Shown here: positions 36,699 to 46,659 of the stretch, piece by piece | Numbering within the stretch: position 1 is the first letter of the stretch | How the letters are laid out: every line of letters begins with the position of its first letter | Source of the DNA: Kitasatospora cinereorecta | GTDB taxonomy: Bacteria > Actinomycetota > Actinomycetes > Streptomycetales > Streptomycetaceae | Assembly (NCBI RefSeq): GCF_024172095.1 | Contig: NZ_JAMZDX010000006.1 | Location: 496,001 to 560,000, forward strand | DNA: 64,000 nt | Direction of reading: 5' to 3' | Notes under the pieces: generated by a model | Told to the model about the DNA's origin: nothing | Database searches by the model: none | Seen by the model: only the letters and a program-made list of their open reading frames with translations | Position numbers and translations under genes: made by a program

Positions 36699-37583
36699 AT
36701 GCATCCGGAAGAGCCGGTACGGCCCCCGGTCGAGGGCGGCCACGCGTTGCCCGGTTGCTACCGGCACCCGGAGCGGGAGACCGGGGTGGGCTGTGTCCGC
36801 TGCGGCCGGCCGATCTGCCCGCAGTGCATGGTGAGCGCCTCGGTGGGCTTCCAGTGCCCGGAGTGCGTGCAGGACGCCGCCCAGCACCGTTCCCGTCCCA
36901 CCGGGCGCTTCGGCGGGCTGCCGGCCGGTGACGGCGCGGTGGTCACCAAGGTGCTGATCGGCCTGAACGTGCTGGTCTTCCTGCTGACCGAGTACCTGGA
37001 CCCGGCCTGGAAGATGCGGCTGGGCCTGTTCAGCTACGTGCCGGTGCCGGGGGTGCGGCTCGGGGTCGCCGGTGGGCCGGAGGACTGGTACCGGCTGCTG
37101 ACCGCGATGTTCGTGCACGCCAGTGTGGTGCACATCGCGATGAACATGGTCTCGCTGTGGGTGCTCGGCCCGCAGTTGGAGCGGGTGCTGGGCCGGGTGC
37201 GCTTCCTGGCGCTGTACCTGGTCTCCGGCCTGGTCGGCAACGGGCTGGCGTACCTGGTCTCCGGGTCGGCGCTGTACTCGGTGGGCGCCTCCGGGGCGAT
37301 CTTCGGGCTGCTGGGCGCCACGGTGGTGCTGTTCCGGCTGAACCGGGTGCCGCTCGGACCGGTGGTCGCGCTGCTGGTCTTCAACCTGGTGATCACGTTC
37401 TCGGTGTCCGGGATCGACTGGCGGGCCCACATCGGCGGGCTGGTCGCCGGCGCCGTCACGGCGGTGGGGATGATGTACGCCCCACGGGCGCGCCGGGACG
37501 TGGTCCAGACGTTGACGGTGGCCGGGATGCTCGGGGTGACCGTGCTGCTCGTGCTGCTGGGGACGGCGCGCCTGAGCGGCTGA
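36699..37583 (+). CDS. Rhomboid family intramembrane serine protease
   Basis: About 294 residues. A Cys/His-rich N-terminal segment (about residues 20-58, with CxxC pairs) looks like a small B-box-type zinc-binding module. The rhomboid domain of six or seven helices follows, with the catalytic dyad Ser198 in GASGAIFG and His244 in AHIGGL, and the conserved HxxxN in HIAMNM. It cleaves membrane proteins; the substrate is unknown. ATG 36699 has AGGAGGAGGG eight bases upstream. Confidence 0.93.
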   Translation: MHPEEPVRPPVEGGHALPGCYRHPERETGVGCVRCGRPICPQCMVSASVGFQCPECVQDAAQHRSRPTGRFGGLPAGDGAVVTKVLIGLNVLVFLLTEYLDPAWKMRLGLFSYVPVPGVRLGVAGGPEDWYRLLTAMFVHASVVHIAMNMVSLWVLGPQLERVLGRVRFLALYLVSGLVGNGLAYLVSGSALYSVGASGAIFGLLGATVVLFRLNRVPLGPVVALLVFNLVITFSVSGIDWRAHIGGLVAGAVTAVGMMYAPRARRDVVQTLTVAGMLGVTVLLVLLGTARLSG

Positions 37584-37615
37584 GCGGGCGGTCGGCGGCA
37601 TGCTGGGCCGGGTGG

Positions 37616-37796
37616 TTGTCCACAGTGTGCGCGCGGCTGTGCACAGCCGGTGTGCCGGGCTCGCCGGAAAGGCCTGATCTACGCGCGTCCTGCTGCGGAA
37701 TTCCTGAATTGGCGAACGCCGGTGCGGGGTATGGGTACGGCAAGTTATCCACAGGCCGGGGCGACTTTTCCCCAGTGTGGATAACTGTGTGGATAA
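37616..37796. promoter_or_regulatory. DnaA-box cluster between rhomboid and crgA
   Basis: Four exact boxes in 181 bp: TTGTCCACA (37616-37624), TTATCCACA (37745-37753) and reverse TGTGGATAA (37776-37784 and 37788-37796). The 312-bp gap lies between convergent 3' ends, so these are not promoter boxes. The stretch 37680-37800 is also AT-richer than its surroundings. Confidence 0.8.
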
Positions 37797-37895
37797 ACGT
37801 TCGGGGCGTGGCTCACCGAGCCCGCCCGCGGCAGCCCGAGAACCGCCCCGGGCAGGCCCGGAGCGGTGCGGATGAAGCGGGAAAGCGGCTCGCGC

Positions 37896-38147
37896 CTACT
37901 TCCACTGCGTGGAGACGCCGAAGCCCGCCGCGATGAATCCGAATCCGACCAGGATGTTCCAGTTGCCCCAGGCCTCGACCGGCCAGGCGCCACTGGTCAC
38001 GTAGTAGGTGACGATCCAGACCAGGCCGACCAGGAAGAAGACCAGCATCAGCGGAGCGACCCAGCCGCGCCCGGAGCTGAGCTTCACCGCCGTTGTAGCG
38101 GTCGGCGGGGTGTAGTCGGACTTCTTGCGGAGTCGAGACTTCGGCAC
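37896..38147 (-). CDS. crgA: Cell division protein CrgA
   Basis: 83 residues, two transmembrane helices (about 32-52 and 62-80). It starts VPKSRLRKKSDY and ends FGVSTQWK, both typical. In Streptomyces it coordinates septation and inhibits FtsZ ring formation in aerial hyphae; in mycobacteria it binds FtsZ, FtsQ and PBPs. GTG 38147 follows AGGAGAACCT. Confidence 0.93.
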   Translation of the reverse strand: MPKSRLRKKSDYTPPTATTAVKLSSGRGWVAPLMLVFFLVGLVWIVTYYVTSGAWPVEAWGNWNILVGFGFIAAGFGVSTQWK

Positions 38148-38297
38148 GAGAGGTTCTCCTGTCGATGCGCTGTGACCGCGCAGTGAGCAGCGGGACGTGG
38201 GCGGCTGTGGGGCCGGTCGGTACGGATCGTGCTCCGCACATGCCACCGGCGTCCGTTAGCGTAGTGGTTCTCCGGGTCGGAAGGAGATAAGGGTACG

Positions 38298-39077
38298 GTG
38301 CCGAATTCCACGATTCCCGCAGAGCCCCGCTCCGGGCGGTCCCGCGGGACCCGAATTGTCGGACGTGCCCTGACCTGCGCCGTCTTCGCGCTCGCCGGGC
38401 TGCTCTTCTACATCAGCGCGCAGACCGCCCAGGGCACCTCGCTGCGGACCGACAACTCGCTGTTGAAGCTCAGCGATGTGATCCGGCAGCGCTCGACGCA
38501 GAACCAGCAGTTGCAGGAGCAGGTGGGCGGGGAGCAGGACCGGGCGGACCGGTTGGTGCAGCAGCAGGGGCAGAGTCCGGCCGATACGGCCCGGCTGGAT
38601 GCGTTGGAGGAGGCCGCGGGGCTGGATCCGCTGCGCGGGCCGGGGCTGACCGTCACGCTCAACGACGCTCCGCCGAACGCCACCGCGAAGATCCCCGGGG
38701 TGCCCGAGCCGGGCGTCAACGACCTGGTGATCCACCAGCAGGACATCCAGGCGGTGGTCAACGCGCTGTGGCGGGGTGGCGCGGAGGGGATCCAGGTGAT
38801 GGACCAGCGGTTGATCGCCACCAGTGCGGTGCGGTGCGTGGGCAACACGCTGCTGCTGCAGGGCCGGGTGTACTCGCCGCCGTACGTGATCCGGGCGGTG
38901 GGGCGGACGGACGGGCTGAAGGCCGCGGTGGACGCCGATCCGACGATCCGCAACTACCTGGGTTACGTGGCCGCGTACGGGCTGGGCTGGAAGGTCCAGG
39001 AGAGCAGCGACATGGTGGTGCCCGGGTACGCGGGCTCGGTCGACCTGCGGTGGGCGTCGCCCGCGCCGGGGCAGTAG
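38298..39077 (+). CDS. DUF881 family membrane protein
   Basis: 259 residues. An N-terminal transmembrane helix (about residues 22-42) is followed by a coiled-coil stretch rich in Gln/Glu (RQRSTQNQQLQEQVGGEQD) and a C-terminal DUF881 domain (GPGLTVTLNDAP, HQQDIQAVVNALW, YVIRAVG). DUF881 proteins occur beside division genes in Firmicutes and actinobacteria; the role is unknown. GTG 38298 has AAGGAG upstream. Divergent from crgA. Confidence 0.9.
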   Translation: MPNSTIPAEPRSGRSRGTRIVGRALTCAVFALAGLLFYISAQTAQGTSLRTDNSLLKLSDVIRQRSTQNQQLQEQVGGEQDRADRLVQQQGQSPADTARLDALEEAAGLDPLRGPGLTVTLNDAPPNATAKIPGVPEPGVNDLVIHQQDIQAVVNALWRGGAEGIQVMDQRLIATSAVRCVGNTLLLQGRVYSPPYVIRAVGRTDGLKAAVDADPTIRNYLGYVAAYGLGWKVQESSDMVVPGYAGSVDLRWASPAPGQ

Positions 39078-39169
39078 GTCGCCCGTGCGGGTCCAGTAGT
39101 CGGCAAAGTGGCCGTGAGCGGCGTCCGGCACGCAATACGCTTGTGCGGACCGAATCACCGAGGAGCTCC

Positions 39170-39340
39170 ATGTACACCTGGATCTGGCGGCATCTGCCGG
39201 GGAACACGCTGGTGCGGTCCCTGATCGCCCTGCTGCTGGTCCTCGGGGTGGTCTATGTCCTGTTCCAGTACGTCTTCCCGTGGGCCGAGCCGCTGCTGCC
39301 CTTCAGTGACGTGACGGTGGACGAGGGCGGCGCCGGCTGA
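39170..39340 (+). CDS. Small membrane protein (56 aa)
   Basis: 56 residues, mainly one transmembrane helix (residues 16-40) with the start MYTWIWRHLPGNTLVRSLIA and an acidic end. ATG 39170 has GAGGAGCTCC upstream. It sits between the DUF881 and pabA genes as in other Streptomyces. Function unknown. Confidence 0.82.
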   Translation: MYTWIWRHLPGNTLVRSLIALLLVLGVVYVLFQYVFPWAEPLLPFSDVTVDEGGAG

Positions 39341-39393
39341 GCCGGGTCGCTCCCCTTTCCCCTCTTCCCGATCCCGCACCCAGGAGTAGCAGG

Positions 39394-40065
39394 ATGACCT
39401 CGGACGGCCGGCCGCCCCGGATCCTCGTGGTGGACAACTACGACAGCTTCGTCTTCAACCTCGTGCAGTACCTGTACCAGTTGGGTGCGACCTGCGAGGT
39501 GGTGCGCAACGACGAGGTGACGGTGGAGCACGCGGTGCGCCGCCGGGAGGCGGACGGCCCGGGGTTCGACGGGGTGCTGCTCTCGCCCGGTCCGGGTACG
39601 CCGGAGGAGGCCGGGGTGTGCGTGGAGATGGTGCACCACTGCGCGTCGGTGGGGCTGCCGGTGTTCGGTGTCTGTCTGGGGCTGCAGTCGATCGCGGTGG
39701 CGTACGGGGCGGTGGTGGACCGGGCGCCGGAGCTGCTGCACGGCAAGACCTCGCTGGTCGAGCACGAGGACGGCGGTGTGTTCGAGGGTCTGCCGTCGCC
39801 GATGACGGCGACCCGGTACCACTCGCTGGCGGTCGAGGCGGCGACGGTGCCGGACGAACTGGTGGTGACCGCCCGGACGGCCGAGAGCGGTGTGATCATG
39901 GGTCTGCGCCACCGGGACCTGCTGGTGGAGGGTGTGCAGTTCCACCCGGAGTCGGTGCTGACCGAGGGCGGGCACCGGATGCTGGCCAACTGGCTGGCCG
40001 AGTGCGGGTTCCCGGAGGCGGTCGGCCGGTCGGCCGGTCTGGCCCCGGTGATCGGCCGGGGGTGA
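39394..40065 (+). CDS. pabA: Glutamine amidotransferase, aminodeoxychorismate synthase component II type
   Basis: 223 residues, class I amidotransferase. VVDNYDSFVFNLVQYL opens the protein; the catalytic Cys is in GVCLGLQ, and the His/Glu pair in VQFHPESV. It provides ammonia to aminodeoxychorismate or anthranilate synthase, for folate or tryptophan. No component I gene is here, so either partner (or both) is possible. ATG 39394 follows AGGAG. Confidence 0.9.
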   Translation: MTSDGRPPRILVVDNYDSFVFNLVQYLYQLGATCEVVRNDEVTVEHAVRRREADGPGFDGVLLSPGPGTPEEAGVCVEMVHHCASVGLPVFGVCLGLQSIAVAYGAVVDRAPELLHGKTSLVEHEDGGVFEGLPSPMTATRYHSLAVEAATVPDELVVTARTAESGVIMGLRHRDLLVEGVQFHPESVLTEGGHRMLANWLAECGFPEAVGRSAGLAPVIGRG

Positions 40066-40069
40066 TCGG

Positions 40070-41065
40070 GTGACGGCGGTACGCCCGGAGGGGGGCGCGA
40101 GGGGTGGCACCGACCCGGAGGAGTGGGGGGTGTACGAGCCCGTGGAGCAGACGCTGCAGTTGAGGCTGCCGGCCGCCGGGTCGGGTCCTGAGGGCTTTGA
40201 GGGTCCTGAGGGTCCTGGGGGTGCGGAGGATCCGGCGGTGGCCGGGGCGGGCGAGGAGTCGGCCGGTGGCCGGTCCGGGCGCCGCCAGGAGCGGGGCAGG
40301 GCGGCGCTGGGGGCGGGTTCCGGGCGCCGGCGGGCGGCCGGGCGGTCCTCGGGGCCGCGGGTGCGCCCGAAGGAGCGCAGGCGGGTCGTGGTGGCCCGGA
40401 TGTTCGGCGAGCTGTTCATCACGCTGGGCGTGGTGATGCTGCTGTTCGTCTCGTACCAGCTGTGGTGGACCAATGTGCAGGCGGACGCGTCGGCGGATGC
40501 CGCGGGGAGCCGGCTGGAGCAGCAGTGGGCGACGCAGCAGCCGGTGCCGCCGGGTGGGACGGCGCCGAAGCCGGCCGGGGCGTTCGAGCCGGGTCAGGGC
40601 TTCGCGATCCTGCACATCCCCAAGCTGGACCTGAAGTACCCGATCGCCGAGGGCACGGGGAAGCAGCAGGTGCTCGACAAGGGCCTGGTGGGGCACTACA
40701 CCGGTACGGCGATGCCGTCCGACGCCGCGGGCAACTTCGCGATCGCGGCGCACCGTACGACGCACGGTCAGCCGTTCCGAAAGATCGGCCAGTTGGTGCC
40801 GGGGGACAAGATCGTGGTGGAGACCGCGACGACGTTCTACACGTACGAGGTGGCGGGTGGGATTCCGGAGACGCCGCCGACCAATGTCGGGGTGATCCAG
40901 CCGGTGCCGAAGGGGTCGCCCTTCACCCAGCCGGGTCGGTACATCACGTTGACGACGTGTACGCCGGAGTTCAGTGCGCGGGGTCGTCTGATCCAGTTCG
41001 GCAAGCTGGTGGGGGAGCAGCCGCGGAGCCAGGGCGAGCCGGAGGCGCTGTCAGGCCGTCAGTGA
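40070..41065 (+). CDS. srtE: Class E sortase
   Basis: 331 residues. The first 110 are low-complexity Gly/Arg/Glu, followed by one transmembrane helix (about 111-135) and the sortase domain. Catalytic residues: His228 in AAHRTTHG, Cys297 in LTTCTPEF, and the Arg in SARGRL. Class E sortases attach chaplins and other proteins with LAxTG signals to peptidoglycan. GTG 40070 is four bases after the pabA stop. In Streptomyces coelicolor two such genes lie in tandem here; only one is present in this window. Confidence 0.92.
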   Translation: MTAVRPEGGARGGTDPEEWGVYEPVEQTLQLRLPAAGSGPEGFEGPEGPGGAEDPAVAGAGEESAGGRSGRRQERGRAALGAGSGRRRAAGRSSGPRVRPKERRRVVVARMFGELFITLGVVMLLFVSYQLWWTNVQADASADAAGSRLEQQWATQQPVPPGGTAPKPAGAFEPGQGFAILHIPKLDLKYPIAEGTGKQQVLDKGLVGHYTGTAMPSDAAGNFAIAAHRTTHGQPFRKIGQLVPGDKIVVETATTFYTYEVAGGIPETPPTNVGVIQPVPKGSPFTQPGRYITLTTCTPEFSARGRLIQFGKLVGEQPRSQGEPEALSGRQ

Positions 41066-41147
41066 CGTCGTCCTGACGGCCCGACCGGCCCGGCTGCCAG
41101 GCGGCGGCCGGCCGACCGGGGCCCGTGGTGAACGGTTGTTCGCGAGC

Positions 41148-41260
41148 TGTGGATAACTTCTGGCACCGGGTGCCGCGTCGGGGTGTCGGTCAGCGGTGCT
41201 GACCGGGCGTTAGCCCGTTCGGGCGAGGCCGGCCCGCCCTGGGGATAACCCTGTGTACAA
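41148..41260. promoter_or_regulatory. Three DnaA-box-like sequences between srtE and pknB
   Basis: Reverse-oriented TGTGGATAA (41148-41156, exact), TGGGGATAA (41240-41248) and TGTGTACAA (41252-41260), the latter two with one mismatch each. They lie between convergent genes. Confidence 0.6.
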
Positions 41261-41291
41261 CGCCCATCGCCCGTCACCGTCGGCCGGGAAG

Positions 41292-41329
41292 CCCGGAGGG
41301 GCCGCACCGTGCGGTGCGGCCCCTCCGGG
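41292..41329. terminator. Bidirectional terminator between srtE and pknB
   Basis: Perfect 16-bp stem with a 6-base loop, between two convergent 3' ends. Confidence 0.85.
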
Positions 41330-41350
41330 GTGTGGTTCGGGGTGTCGGCC

Positions 41351-43378
<2,028 letters not shown>

Positions 43379-43665
43379 ATCTCCGACCCTCTCCCTCACC
43401 GGGTGGTGAGGATGTGACGTAGGTGTCCCCGCACGCTCTGTTGGACGCTGCCGGTGCCCCGCCGGTTTCGCGGTCCCGGTCCCCCGCGGCCGGGGCCGTG
43501 GGCGGCTGCGGGTACACCCGCTGCTGGCGGATACGCTACCGGGCCAACCTGACCGAGCCCGAACAGACCGCCACCTGAGACCAGACCGGTATGGACGTGG
43601 ACCGTCCCATTGTGGCAATTCCGGCGGGCGCGCCAAGGGAATCGGGACGATTGTGACGTATACGA

Positions 43666-43698
43666 CCGGGCCCCGGCCGGGTGACGGCCGGGGCCCGG
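43666..43698 (-). terminator. Terminator after pbpA
   Basis: Perfect 14-bp stem (CCGGGCCCCGGCCG and complement) with a GGTGA loop, 31 bases past the pbpA stop. The rest of the gap up to pknB should hold a pknB promoter; none is obvious. Confidence 0.75.
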
Positions 43699-43729
43699 AG
43701 GGGCGTGCGCGGTGGTTGACGGGGGTGCG

Positions 43730-45187
43730 CTACTTGCTCAGCACCGCCTGCATCACCGACTTGGCGATCGGCGCGGCCAGGCTGCCGCCGCTGATCTCGG
43801 CGCTCTCGGCGGCGCCGTCCTCGACCACCACCGCGACCGCGACCTGGGTGCCGTCGCCGCCCTTGGCGTAGGACATGAACCAGGCGAACGGCAGGCCCGA
43901 GTTGTCCTGGCCGTGCTGGGCGGTGCCGGTCTTGCCGCCGACCGTGACGCCGTCGATCTTCGCCTTCTTGCCGGTGCCGTTCTGGACCACGCTCTCCATC
44001 AGCTGCTGCAGCTTCTGGGCGGTGGCCGGCGAGACGGCCTGGCCGAGCTGGTGCTCGGTGTGGTTGGAGATGACGTCGCGGGCCGAGCGCTCCTGGGCGA
44101 TCAGGTACGGCTCCATCAGCGTGCCGTTGTTGGCGATCGCCGCGGCGACCATCGCCATCTGCAGCGGGGTGGCCCGGGTGTCGTGCTGGCCGATGGAGTC
44201 CATCGCGGTGCCGGCCGGGTCGGAGGCCTTGGGGAAGGCGCTGGTCACCGGGCGGATCGGGATGTCCAGCTTGTCGTTGTTGAAGCCGAACTTCTCCGCC
44301 TGGGCGCGCATCTTGTCCTTGCCCAGCTCGGCGCCGATCTTGCCGTAGACGGTGTTGCAGGAGTAGTCCATGGCGACCTTGAGCGTGGCGTTCTCGCACG
44401 GCTCGTCGTCGCTGGCGTTCTTCAGCGGGGTCTTGGTGCCCGGCAGCACGTACGGGTTCGGGGTGTCGGTCCTGTCGTCGATCGACTGGAACTTGCCGTT
44501 CTCGAACGCCGCCGCCGCGGTGACCAGCTTGAAGGTCGAGCCGGGCGGGTAGGTCTCGCGCAGCGCCCGGTTGAGCATCGGCTTGTTCGGGTCGGCGTTG
44601 AGGTCGGTCCAGGCCTTGACGTCGGTGTCCGCGCCGCCGGAGAAGGTGCCCGGGTCGTAGGACGGCGTGGAGACCAGCGCCAGGATCGCGCCGGTGCGCG
44701 GGTCGATCGCGACCGCGGCGCCCTTCTTGTTGCCCAGGCCGTCGAAGGCGGCCTTCTGCGCCTTGGCGTTGATCGTGGTGACCACGTCGCCGCCCTGCTT
44801 GGGCTTGCCGGTCAGCATGTCCAGGGTGTTGCGGAAGAACAGCCGGGAGTCGGTGCCGGACAGGATGCCGTCCTCCAGCGACTCCAGCTGGCTGGAGCCG
44901 AAGGACTGCGAGGAGTAGCCGGTGACCGGGGCGTACAGCGCGCCGTCGTTCCAGGAGCGCTTGTACTTGAAGCGCAGGCCGTTGACGAAGTCGGAGCTGG
45001 TGACCGGCTGGCCGCCGACGATGATGTTGCCGCGCGGGTAGGCGTAGCGGTCGTAGCGGTTGCGGTCGTTGTGCGTGTTGCTCGCCCAGGCGGCGGCCTG
45101 GACGCCCTGCACCCAGTTGACGCGCACCATCAGGGCCAGGATCAGCACCAGGCAGAAGATCGAGACTCGGCGGATGGGCTTGTTCAC
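43730..45187 (-). CDS. pbpA: Class B penicillin-binding protein PbpA
   Basis: About 485 residues. Short cytoplasmic start, one N-terminal helix, a short dimerisation domain and the transpeptidase domain. Active site: Ser217 and Lys220 in GSTFKL, SCN in YSCNTVY, KTG in GGKTGTAQ. It cross-links peptidoglycan with the RodA-type polymerase encoded by the preceding gene. GTG 45187 overlaps the rodA stop by four bases, so equal production is expected. Confidence 0.95.
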   Translation of the reverse strand: MNKPIRRVSIFCLVLILALMVRVNWVQGVQAAAWASNTHNDRNRYDRYAYPRGNIIVGGQPVTSSDFVNGLRFKYKRSWNDGALYAPVTGYSSQSFGSSQLESLEDGILSGTDSRLFFRNTLDMLTGKPKQGGDVVTTINAKAQKAAFDGLGNKKGAAVAIDPRTGAILALVSTPSYDPGTFSGGADTDVKAWTDLNADPNKPMLNRALRETYPPGSTFKLVTAAAAFENGKFQSIDDRTDTPNPYVLPGTKTPLKNASDDEPCENATLKVAMDYSCNTVYGKIGAELGKDKMRAQAEKFGFNNDKLDIPIRPVTSAFPKASDPAGTAMDSIGQHDTRATPLQMAMVAAAIANNGTLMEPYLIAQERSARDVISNHTEHQLGQAVSPATAQKLQQLMESVVQNGTGKKAKIDGVTVGGKTGTAQHGQDNSGLPFAWFMSYAKGGDGTQVAVAVVVEDGAAESAEISGGSLAAPIAKSVMQAVLSK

Positions 45188-46623
45188 GAGACGGGTCCCC
45201 TGGTCGGTTCCGGGATGGCGGCGGCCGGCTCGGCGGCGGGACGGCGGGCGATGTCGCTGATCTTGAGCAGCAGGGCGATCAGTGCCCAGTTGGCGACCAG
45301 TGAGGAGCCGCCCTGGGCGAGGAAGGGCATCGTCATGCCGGTCAGCGGGATCAGGCCGGTGACTCCGCCGGCGACCACGAAGACCTGCAGCGCGAAGGCC
45401 GAGGTCAGGCCGGTGGCGAGGAGCTTGCCGAAGGCGTCGCGGGCGGCCAGGGCGGTGCGCAGGCCGCGCTGGACGATCAGTGCGTAGATCATGAAGACCG
45501 CCATCAGGCCGGTCAGGCCGAGCTCCTCGCCGAAGGAGCCGAGGATGAAGTCGCTCTTGGCGGCGAACTGGATCAGCCAGGAGCGGCCCTGGCCGAGGCC
45601 GGTGCCGGTGGTGCCGCCGGAGCCCAGCGCCATCAGGGTCTGGCCGATCTGCTCGCTGGAGTTGGCGGGCGGGTGCGGCGCGAAGGCGGCCATCGGGTCG
45701 AGCCAGGCGTTGATGCGGGTCTTGACGTGCGGCTCCATGGTGGCGACCACGGCGGCGCCGCCGACCGACATCACCAGGCCGAAGACGATCCAGCTGGTCC
45801 GCTCGGTGGCGACGTAGAGCATCACCACGAACAGGCCGAAGAACAGGAACGAGGTGCCGAGGTCGGTCTCGAAGACGAGGATCAGGATCGACAGCAGCCA
45901 GACCATCAGGATCGGGCCCAGGTCGCGTCCGCGGGGGAGCATCAGGCCCATGAAGCGGCGGCTGGCCAGGGCCAGGGCGTCCTTCTTCACCATCAGGAAG
46001 CCGGCGAAGAAGATCGTCAGGATGATCTTGGCGAACTCGCCGGGCTGGATCGAGAAGGACCCGAAGCGGATCCAGATCTTGGCGCCGAAGTCCTCCTGCC
46101 GGGAGGGGAAGAAGGCCGGCGCCGCCAGCAGCACCAGCGCCACCACCATCGAGATGTAGGTGTACCGCTGGAGGATCCGGTGGTCCTTGAGCAGCAGCAC
46201 CACGCCGATGAACACGGCGACGCCCAGGCCCGACCACATCAGCTGGTTGGGGGCGGCCGCGAAGTTGTTGCGCAGCAGCTTGCCGGCCTTGTCCAGCCGC
46301 CAGATCATCACCAGGCCGAGCCCGTTGAGCAGGGTGGCCAGCGGCAGCAGCAGCGGGTCGGCGTACGGCGCGAAGCGGCGGACCGCCAGGTGGGCGATCA
46401 GCGCGAGCGCGGCCATGCCGATGCCGTAGCCGAGCATGCCGGCGGGCAGGCTGCCGTCCATGGCGAGGCCGACGTTGGCGTACGCCAGGATCGGTACGAG
46501 GACGGCGAACCCCAGCATCACCAGCTCGGTGTTGCGGCGGTTGGGTGCCGCGGCCGGGGTGATGGTGGTGTTCGGTCGCCGGTTGGCGGCGTTGGTCTCT
46601 GGGCTCAGGTCAAAGGTGCTCAC
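45184..46623 (-). CDS. rodA: SEDS peptidoglycan glycosyltransferase (RodA/FtsW family)
   Basis: 479 residues, about 12 transmembrane helices. Polymerises lipid II into glycan strands. Signatures: WIRFGSFSIQPGEFAKI and the C-terminal GMTMPFLAQGGSS. The gene order (phosphatase, SEDS, PBP, kinase) indicates the RodA rather than the divisome FtsW. GTG 46623, 36 bases after the phosphatase gene. Confidence 0.93.
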   Translation of the reverse strand: MSTFDLSPETNAANRRPNTTITPAAAPNRRNTELVMLGFAVLVPILAYANVGLAMDGSLPAGMLGYGIGMAALALIAHLAVRRFAPYADPLLLPLATLLNGLGLVMIWRLDKAGKLLRNNFAAAPNQLMWSGLGVAVFIGVVLLLKDHRILQRYTYISMVVALVLLAAPAFFPSRQEDFGAKIWIRFGSFSIQPGEFAKIILTIFFAGFLMVKKDALALASRRFMGLMLPRGRDLGPILMVWLLSILILVFETDLGTSFLFFGLFVVMLYVATERTSWIVFGLVMSVGGAAVVATMEPHVKTRINAWLDPMAAFAPHPPANSSEQIGQTLMALGSGGTTGTGLGQGRSWLIQFAAKSDFILGSFGEELGLTGLMAVFMIYALIVQRGLRTALAARDAFGKLLATGLTSAFALQVFVVAGGVTGLIPLTGMTMPFLAQGGSSLVANWALIALLLKISDIARRPAAEPAAAIPEPTRGPVS

Positions 46624-46659
46624 GGGTAGGCCGCTCCCCGACGGCTGGTGCGGTACGGC

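Noticed and set aside
43730..46237. 835-codon version of pbpA extending back into rodA
   Set aside because: The extra 349 residues are an out-of-frame translation of rodA. The real start is GTG 45187, overlapping the rodA stop.
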